This document shows, one piece after another, positions 31,080 to 36,330 of a stretch of DNA of 36,330 bases. The notes below the pieces were generated by a model. That model saw only the letters and a program-made list of their open reading frames with translations. It did not search any database and had not been told where the DNA came from. The stretch lies in assembly GCA_017996845.1 (NCBI GenBank), contig JAGOGF010000016.1:1-36330 (forward strand), given 5' to 3'. This stretch comes from Butyrivibrio sp. (GTDB lineage Bacteria > Bacillota_A > Clostridia > Lachnospirales > Lachnospiraceae). How positions within the stretch are numbered: position 1 is the first letter of the stretch; every line of letters begins with the position of its first letter. The translations under genes were made by a program, and so were the position numbers.

Positions 31080-31787
31080 ATGGAACCTATTTTACAGTGT
31101 AATAATCTCGGAAAAAATTATGGATCCTTACATGCAGTTGATGGAATCAGTTTTCAGGTGGCGCCGGGAAGAATCATCGGACTTCTTGGACCAAATGGAA
31201 GTGGCAAAACGACACTGATCAAAATGATCAACGGACTGCTTCGTCCAACAAGCGGAGAAGTGCTGATTGATGGAAAACGTCCCGGTGTGGAAACCAAGAA
31301 AGTAATTTCCTATCTTCCGGATTGCGGGTATTTGGATTCTGATATGAATTTTAAAACCAGCGTAGCACTTTTTAAAGATTTCTATGCAGATTTTGATGAA
31401 AAAAAAGCATATGATATGCTGTCCAGACTGAATGTGGATCCGACGGCCAGATTTAAGACACTTTCAAAAGGAAATAAGGAGAAAGTGCAGCTGATTCTGA
31501 CAATGAGCAGACAGTCCAAATTATATGTACTGGATGAACCGATTGCAGGGGTTGATCCTGCGACAAGAGATTATATTTTGCAGACAATTATTGCCAATTA
31601 CAATCCACAGGCATCTGTAATTATATCCACGCATCTGATCGCGGATGTGGAAAAAGTTCTGGATGATGTAGTGTTTTTGAAAAACGGACAGATTGTTCTA
31701 TATAACAGTGCAGACGAAGTGCGCAGTAAAAATGGAAAATCGGTAGATGAAGTGTTCAGGGAGGTGTTCGCATGTTCGGCAAACTGA
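31080..31787 (+). CDS. ABC transporter ATP-binding protein (YtrB-like)
   Basis: 235 residues from ATG 31080; GGAG at 31070-31073 favours it over ATG 31068, which has no spaced ribosome site. Walker A is LLGPNGSGKTT, followed by a Q-loop region in which the usual glutamine is not evident (SYLPDCGYLDSD). The signature is the reduced LSKGNKEKVQL, as common in YtrB/EcsA-type ATPases. Walker B is LYVLDEPIAGVD, and the H-loop is ISTHLI. It powers the permease encoded 16 bases overlapping downstream. It is controlled by the YtrA-type regulator upstream. The substrate is unknown; in similar operons it is a peptide antibiotic or an envelope-stress ligand. Confidence 0.9.
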   Translation: MEPILQCNNLGKNYGSLHAVDGISFQVAPGRIIGLLGPNGSGKTTLIKMINGLLRPTSGEVLIDGKRPGVETKKVISYLPDCGYLDSDMNFKTSVALFKDFYADFDEKKAYDMLSRLNVDPTARFKTLSKGNKEKVQLILTMSRQSKLYVLDEPIAGVDPATRDYILQTIIANYNPQASVIISTHLIADVEKVLDDVVFLKNGQIVLYNSADEVRSKNGKSVDEVFREVFACSAN

Positions 31788-32584
31788 TAAAAAATGAATT
31801 TAAAAATACTTGGAAATATATTCTGGTTATGAGTCTGACAGTAATTGCTTTGTCAATTATAGGCGGGCTGCAGATGCATATGATCAATCATGAATCAGGT
31901 TCTTTGATATACAGATTTTCACAGTTGTATATGGGACTTTATGTGATGGCCATGATTGTGTTCCAGTTTATAGTTGCCTTTTTCCTGATGGGACGATTCT
32001 ATAAAAAAATGTTCACAACAGAAGGATATCTGATGCATACACTTCCGGTAACAGTAGATGAACATATTGGTTCACTTCTGATCACAGGAACAATCTGGTC
32101 CTATTTTTTTGTTCTGGTAACGCTTCTGAGCGTATATTTCTGTTTCGTGAACGGGGCTGACAGAGCATCTTTCGAACAGGCTTTGCATGAAATGATGAAG
32201 TACTATCATGTGACAGGGGATACGGTACTGATGATTGTGGCACTCATTCTGGGACCCTTTGTATCGCTTTTGAGTGCTTATTGTGCAATGGCGCTTGGAC
32301 AGCTTTTTAAAACACACCGTATTCTCGGCTCAGTCATTATGTATATTATTTTGATGGTAGCGGTATCAACCATCAGCAATTACTGCATGACAGGGTATGT
32401 TAATCAGTTGACTACCAGAATTGATAATTATACTTATCAGGATACCATTGAAGGGGTTGTGAATCTGATCAATGATGTGTTTGGAACACTGGGACTGTTC
32501 AGCCTTATAGCGGAACTGATTCAGGGCTGTGTATACTGGATTATTACCAGACTGATGATCACACGTAAATTAGACCTGCAGTAA
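31772..32584 (+). CDS. ABC transporter permease (ABC-2 type)
   Basis: 270 residues; ATG 31772 lies inside the end of the ATPase gene with GGAGG ahead, so translation is coupled. About six membrane helices are visible: YILVMSLTVIALSIIGGL, YVMAMIVFQFIVAFFLMG, LLITGTIWSYFFVLVTLLSVYFCFV, VLMIVALILGPFVSLLSAYC, SVIMYIILMVAVSTIS and LGLFSLIAELIQGCVYWIITR. An N-terminal KNEFKNTWKY and the FYKKMFTTEGYLMHTLPVT segment are typical of ABC-2 permeases paired with YtrB-type ATPases. It forms a small-molecule or peptide exporter or sensor complex with the ATPase. No downstream gene shares the operon; a 240-base gap follows. Confidence 0.87.
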   Translation: MFGKLIKNEFKNTWKYILVMSLTVIALSIIGGLQMHMINHESGSLIYRFSQLYMGLYVMAMIVFQFIVAFFLMGRFYKKMFTTEGYLMHTLPVTVDEHIGSLLITGTIWSYFFVLVTLLSVYFCFVNGADRASFEQALHEMMKYYHVTGDTVLMIVALILGPFVSLLSAYCAMALGQLFKTHRILGSVIMYIILMVAVSTISNYCMTGYVNQLTTRIDNYTYQDTIEGVVNLINDVFGTLGLFSLIAELIQGCVYWIITRLMITRKLDLQ

Positions 32585-32599
32585 AAGATTATTGCATAT

Positions 32600-32628
32600 A
32601 GCCATGCTCGAATGATTTGGGCATGGCT
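32600..32628 (+). terminator. Hairpin after the permease gene
   Basis: AGCCATGC (32600-32607) pairs with GCATGGCT (32621-32628) over a 13-base loop. It has no T tract, so it is a weak terminator or an RNA end-protecting hairpin. Confidence 0.4.
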
Positions 32629-32734
32629 CAAATGCTGAAATGATAAAATAGAAGTTTTCAGGAAACAGATCGGCCTTGCAGATTCATCCAATAATTATAG
32701 AAAATTAAGAATTTAGCAGTAGATTATCAGATAA

Positions 32735-32773
32735 TTATACCGTATCATACATATGTGTGTGTCAACGGTATAA
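32735..32773. promoter_or_regulatory. Inverted-repeat operator in the MacAB-like promoter
   Basis: TTATACCGT (32735-32743) and ACGGTATAA (32765-32773) are perfect 9-bp inverted arms 21 bases apart. The right arm lies wholly between the -35 and -10 of the promoter at 32759-32787. Confidence 0.6.
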
Positions 32774-32787
32774 CATAAATGTATATA
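32759..32787 (+). promoter_or_regulatory. Promoter of the MacAB-like operon
   Basis: GTGTCA (32759-32764), 17-base spacer, TATATA (32782-32787), about 30 bases from ATG 32824. The -35 is weak (4 of 6), which fits a promoter that needs an activator or is tightly controlled. Confidence 0.5.
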
Positions 32788-32823
32788 CGTATGAAATAAT
32801 CACAGGGATAAAAGAGAGGCATC

Positions 32824-33516
32824 ATGGGAGAACTTGTAGAAGTACGGGATGTTAGCAAGATTTATAACCCCGGAGAAAATGAGGTCAGAGCGCTGGATCA
32901 TGTGAGTCTGTCAATCGGGACAAATGAATTTGTTGCGATTATCGGGCAATCAGGATCCGGAAAATCAACACTGATGAACATGCTGGGATGTCTGGATACA
33001 CCTACAAACGGAACATATACCCTGCACGGACAGGATGTTTCGCACATGACAGACGATGAACAGTCAGATGTTCGGAATAAGGAAATCGGATTTATATTCC
33101 AGGGATTTAATCTGATTGCAGGACTTACTGCGCTTGAAAATGTAGAACTCCCTCTTATTTACAGAGGAATCGGCAGGAAAGAAAGACTGGAACTTTCCGA
33201 AGCAGCGCTTGCAAGAGTAGGGCTTGAAAAACGTATGACGCATAAGCCGTCAGAAATGTCCGGAGGACAACAGCAGAGAGTAGCAATTGCACGAGCAATT
33301 GCACAGGCTCCGCCTATTGTTCTGGCAGATGAACCAACCGGAAATCTGGATTCTGCTTCCAGTAAGGAAATCATGGGGATATTGAAAGACCTTCACAAAG
33401 AGGGCAGAACCGTCATCCTGATCACACATGATAATACAATTGCCATGCAGGCTCCGCGCATTGTGAAAATCATGGACGGTCATATTGTATCTGATACGGA
33501 AAATCAGGAAGCATAA
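32824..33516 (+). CDS. ABC transporter ATP-binding protein (MacB/LolD-like)
   Basis: 230 residues. It has Walker [13 protein letters not shown]-loop [21 protein letters not shown], signature [16 protein letters not shown], Walker [14 protein letters not shown] and switch His in LITHDN, all in the pattern of LolD/MacB/FtsE-type ATPases. AGAGAGG precedes ATG 32824. The next genes encode a membrane-fusion adaptor and a MacB-type permease, making a three-gene export system. In Firmicutes such sets move peptides, bacteriocins or other antimicrobials, or sense them. The substrate is not known. A promoter with an embedded inverted repeat stands immediately upstream. Confidence 0.94.
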   Translation: MGELVEVRDVSKIYNPGENEVRALDHVSLSIGTNEFVAIIGQSGSGKSTLMNMLGCLDTPTNGTYTLHGQDVSHMTDDEQSDVRNKEIGFIFQGFNLIAGLTALENVELPLIYRGIGRKERLELSEAALARVGLEKRMTHKPSEMSGGQQQRVAIARAIAQAPPIVLADEPTGNLDSASSKEIMGILKDLHKEGRTVILITHDNTIAMQAPRIVKIMDGHIVSDTENQEA

Positions 33517-33547
33517 GTTAGAAATACTTGCATACAGGGAAAAGGGA

Positions 33548-35203
33548 ATGAAAGAGATGGCAGAAGAAATTACGACAAATGCAATAACAAAAGAAAAAAA
33601 GATAAAAGAAAAGAAAATTCTCACACCGGAACAGAAGAAGAAAAAACACAGAAGAATTCGCTGGGGCATCATATTTTTGCTGATTGCGGTGCTGGTTGCT
33701 TATTCCGTTGTAAGTCGTGTAAAAGCACAAAATGCACCGACTTATGTTGAAACAGCATCTGTTCGAAAAGGCACAATTGAACAGACAGTTAAAACAAGCG
33801 GAACAGTTGAAACAGAAAATAAGACAACTTACTTTGCAGACATTGCAGCTCCGATTGAGAAACTGAATATAAAGCTTGGAGATGCTGTTACAAAGGGAGA
33901 TGTTTTGCTAAGTTATGATACAGACAAGCTGACGCTTTCCAAAAAACAGGCAGAACTTTCTGCAAAGCAGGCAGACGGAAATTACAGCGATTCGATGCAG
34001 AAATCGTCCGACAGTGAGCAGAAACTCGCACAGGCCAATACAGATCTTCCGACACTGAATACGCAGATTGATACCGTAAAAGCGCAGATCGATCTCATTC
34101 AGCCGCAGATAGATGTGCTGCAGAATAAAATTGATGATAAGAAACGCCGCATGGCACAGACTGCGACAGACTTACATAAGACAGAACTTGACTTGGATCA
34201 GGATGGTAAAGAAGACGGAACAGGTGGTGATACGAGTTATAACAGCACCGATTCTAACGGGACAGAAAAACATCTGCAGCTGGAGCAGGCAATTAAAGAC
34301 AATGAATATGCGCAGAGCAATGATTCTGAAATTGTAGGATGGAACAGACAGATAACTTCTCTTAACGAACAAAAGACCGATTTGAATGATCAGCTGACAG
34401 ATCTGAAAGAAAAGAAGAGCAAGGCAGAGTCAGATCAGACAGCAGGAGAATCAGGTAAAGCAACGCCGGGATCCAAGAGCGCTTTATCTGCAACCAAAGA
34501 AAGTGCGAATCTGACATCTCATGATACGGTTTCGACAGTAGATAAAGTAGCATCCGGTATCAAAGCTGATTTTAACGGTGTGGTAGCTGATGTTAAGGCA
34601 GTACAGGGGGCAACAACAACAGCAGGCATGGAACTGTTTACAATTGATGATGCGGATCATGTAAAAGTTACAATCAATGTAACCAAATATGATCTGGCAA
34701 AGATCAAGGAAGGACAGAAAGCGGATATTACGATTGCCGGCAATCAGTATGAAGGTGTAGTAAGTGAGATCAGCAAGGTTGCTACCAAAAATGCAAATGG
34801 TGCATCGGTTGTCAGTGCCGGGATCAAAATCACAAATCCGGACAGTAATATTATTCTCGGAACAGAAGCAGATGTAGTGATCCATACGGCAAAATCGCAG
34901 AATACGCTGATTCTTCCGATTGAAGCGGTTAATACGGACAGAAACGGTTCATTTGTATACGCAATAGAAAATGGCGTAATTGTCAGAAAGAATGTTAAGA
35001 CCGGAATTACTTCTGATACAGAAGAAGAGGTTAAAACGGGAATTTCCGAAAAGGATCAGGTACTTACGGATGTGACGGGAGATATTACAGAGGGAATGAA
35101 AGCAGCTTCCAAACCATCTGAAAGTGGAGATATTTCTTCCGCAGTTGCGGGTTCTGAAACAGGGGCATCGGCAGATGCTGCATCGACAGCAGTATCTAAG
35201 TGA
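33548..35203 (+). CDS. Membrane-fusion adaptor protein (MacA/HlyD-like)
   Basis: 551 residues from ATG 33548 (AGGGA 7 bases ahead; ATG 33557 is an equal alternative). A basic cytoplasmic tail is followed by one membrane helix (~37-55, WGIIFLLIAVLVAYSVV). Outside are the first half of a lipoyl domain (RKGTIEQTVKTSGTVE), a long coiled-coil hairpin (~130-300), the returning lipoyl half (IKADFNGVVADVKAVQGATTTAGMELFTI), a beta-barrel region and a Ser/Ala-rich tail. The hairpin holds a calcium-type loop DLDQDGKED (Asp215, 217, 219, 223), unusual for an adaptor. It should couple the ATPase and permease to export. The stop is 58 bases before the permease start. Confidence 0.9.
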   Translation: MKEMAEEITTNAITKEKKIKEKKILTPEQKKKKHRRIRWGIIFLLIAVLVAYSVVSRVKAQNAPTYVETASVRKGTIEQTVKTSGTVETENKTTYFADIAAPIEKLNIKLGDAVTKGDVLLSYDTDKLTLSKKQAELSAKQADGNYSDSMQKSSDSEQKLAQANTDLPTLNTQIDTVKAQIDLIQPQIDVLQNKIDDKKRRMAQTATDLHKTELDLDQDGKEDGTGGDTSYNSTDSNGTEKHLQLEQAIKDNEYAQSNDSEIVGWNRQITSLNEQKTDLNDQLTDLKEKKSKAESDQTAGESGKATPGSKSALSATKESANLTSHDTVSTVDKVASGIKADFNGVVADVKAVQGATTTAGMELFTIDDADHVKVTINVTKYDLAKIKEGQKADITIAGNQYEGVVSEISKVATKNANGASVVSAGIKITNPDSNIILGTEADVVIHTAKSQNTLILPIEAVNTDRNGSFVYAIENGVIVRKNVKTGITSDTEEEVKTGISEKDQVLTDVTGDITEGMKAASKPSESGDISSAVAGSETGASADAASTAVSK

Positions 35204-35261
35204 AGCAGCTGTGACGTCAGCGATAGGATAAAATCTGACAGGATCTGAAAGGAAGAAGCTT

Positions 35262-36330
35262 ATGTCTCAGGTTTGGGAATATATTAAGATTGCCATTATG
35301 AATATCAAGAATAATAAGGGAAGATCTATTCTTACCATGCTTGGTATTATAATCGGTATTGCTTCTGTTATCATGGTCATATCCATTGGTACGGGAGTCA
35401 GAAGTGAGATTAACAATGAATTGGACAGTTTTGGGGGCGGCATGGTAGATGTCTATGCAGATTCCTCACAAAAAGATAATACAGTCACATTCAACCAAAG
35501 CGATTTTGATTATCTGCAGCAGAAAGTAAAACATGTAAAGGGAATCACACCTCTCTTGAATGCATATGGATCTGGCGAAGGATCAAAAGGAAATTCGGAT
35601 GCAAGTGTTACAGCCGGAAATGCGGCTCTGCAATACTACAGCTCTGATCCAATGATAAAAGGTAAATATTTCACAGATGAGGATGTAGAATCTGCAGCAC
35701 ATGTCTGCGTCTTGAATGAAAGCAGTGCAATCGCACTTTTTGGAACAACAGATGTAGTTGGGATGTCTTTTGAACTGACTTTGTGGAATATTTCACAGAA
35801 TATAACAATTGTAGGGGTGCGCCAGAACAATGCATCCAAACTGATTTCCATGATGGATGGTTCAAGTACAAAGTTATCGATTGAAATGCCGATTTCCACA
35901 CTGATGAGTGCTTATGGCTATGGCAACGAGGATTATAACGAATTTATGCTATTTGCAGATGCATCACAGAATGCAAGTTATGTTGCCAAGAAAACCGTAT
36001 CACTTCTTGAGGCACGCAAAGGTGTGCGCGGAGATGGTAAAATACAGGTACAGAGCTTTACGGATTACACGAAGCAGTTTGACACGATTCTGGGCTACAT
36101 TACAATATTTGTTTCTTTTGTAGCAGCGATTTCTCTGCTGGTAGGAGGTATCGGGGTAATGAATATTATGCTGGTATCGGTAACAGAAAGAACAAGAGAG
36201 ATTGGTATCAGAAAATCACTTGGTGCAAGAACGGAATCTATCCTGCTGCAGTTTCTGGCAGAGGCTGCAATTATTACACTGCTTGGTGGAATTATCGGAA
36301 TTGCGATTGGTGTAGCAGGAGCATTTGCAA
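35262..36330 (+). CDS. MacB-like ABC permease (3' end outside window)
   Basis: 356 residues visible from ATG 35262 (AAGGA at 35249-35253), open to the window end. An N-terminal membrane helix follows KNNKGRSILTMLGIIIGIASVIMVISIG, the standard MacB/FtsX permease start. An extracellular MacB periplasmic-core-like domain spans ~45-280. Then comes the FtsX-type segment FVAAISLLVGGIGVMNIMLVSVTERTREIGIRKSLGARTESILLQFLAEAAIITLLGG, with helices 2 and 3. The last helix and stop are missing because of the window edge. It completes the ATPase-adaptor-permease set; ATP-driven conformational change would push substrate through the adaptor. Confidence 0.93.
   Translation, partial: MSQVWEYIKIAIMNIKNNKGRSILTMLGIIIGIASVIMVISIGTGVRSEINNELDSFGGGMVDVYADSSQKDNTVTFNQSDFDYLQQKVKHVKGITPLLNAYGSGEGSKGNSDASVTAGNAALQYYSSDPMIKGKYFTDEDVESAAHVCVLNESSAIALFGTTDVVGMSFELTLWNISQNITIVGVRQNNASKLISMMDGSSTKLSIEMPISTLMSAYGYGNEDYNEFMLFADASQNASYVAKKTVSLLEARKGVRGDGKIQVQSFTDYTKQFDTILGYITIFVSFVAAISLLVGGIGVMNIMLVSVTERTREIGIRKSLGARTESILLQFLAEAAIITLLGGIIGIAIGVAGAFA

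Noticed and set aside
1..36330. CRISPR arrays, insertion sequences, prophage, attachment sites or toxin-antitoxin pairs
   Set aside because: No repeat-spacer series, transposase or integrase motif, or paired small ORFs with such motifs were seen. The only tandem repeats are the ATAG tract and the LCP coding repeats.

Overview
The window looks like chromosome from a low- to mid-GC Gram-positive anaerobe of the class Clostridia, most likely a Lachnospiraceae gut-type bacterium. The signs are strong AGGAGG-type ribosome sites, GTG/TTG/CTG starts, LytR-CpsA-Psr and YtrA-type GntR proteins, an FMN riboswitch on a RibU transporter, and the style of the tandem family-2 glycosyltransferases. The species cannot be named from the sequence. 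There are no tRNA or rRNA genes, CRISPR arrays, transposases or phage genes. All genes are on the plus strand except three at 21440-23604 (two genes) and 26693-26809.

Region 1 (1-11675) is a cell-surface polysaccharide cluster. It holds family-2 glycosyltransferases (one cut by the left edge, one with two catalytic domains, three more single-domain), a phosphoglucomutase-type enzyme that can supply hexose-1-phosphate, a membrane polyprenyl-phosphate sugar phosphotransferase that would start the repeat unit, and an LCP protein that would attach the finished polymer to peptidoglycan. The LCP gene carries two separate repeat arrays.

Region 2 (11688-21332) is wall metabolism and stress. glmS and murA supply and commit amino sugar to peptidoglycan, and relQ makes (p)ppGpp. 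An MBOAT O-acyltransferase with an AlgJ-like SGNH partner probably O-acylates an exported glycan. A LysM-G5-M23 protein is a wall peptidase. A tail-anchored coiled-coil protein and a flavin reductase-like protein lie between. murA has two tandem consensus promoters and a strong terminator.

Region 3 (21440-26809) begins with a minus-strand pair, an HD-GYP c-di-GMP phosphodiesterase overlapping an acyltransferase-3 protein. It continues with a plus-strand flavin electron-transfer pair: ApbE (FMN transferase) followed by a NapH-like membrane iron-sulfur protein fused to two FMN-binding domains, each with the ApbE target motif. A 38-codon-class small basic gene lies antisense just beyond.

Region 4 (27104-30502) has an ABC-F ATPase, a YczE-like membrane protein that appears to start at CTG, and an FMN riboswitch controlling ribU. 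Riboflavin import, covalent flavinylation and a flavin-carrying membrane protein within 7 kb form a coherent flavin theme.

Region 5 (30568-36330) has two ABC systems: a YtrA-type GntR regulator with ATPase and permease behind an autoregulatory-looking operator, and a MacAB-like ATPase, adaptor and permease (the last cut by the right edge) behind a second inverted repeat embedded in its promoter. I found no wholly new multi-gene system. The most distinctive items are the double-FMN NapH fusion, the repeat-rich LCP gene, the riboswitch geometry and the unannotated small protein.
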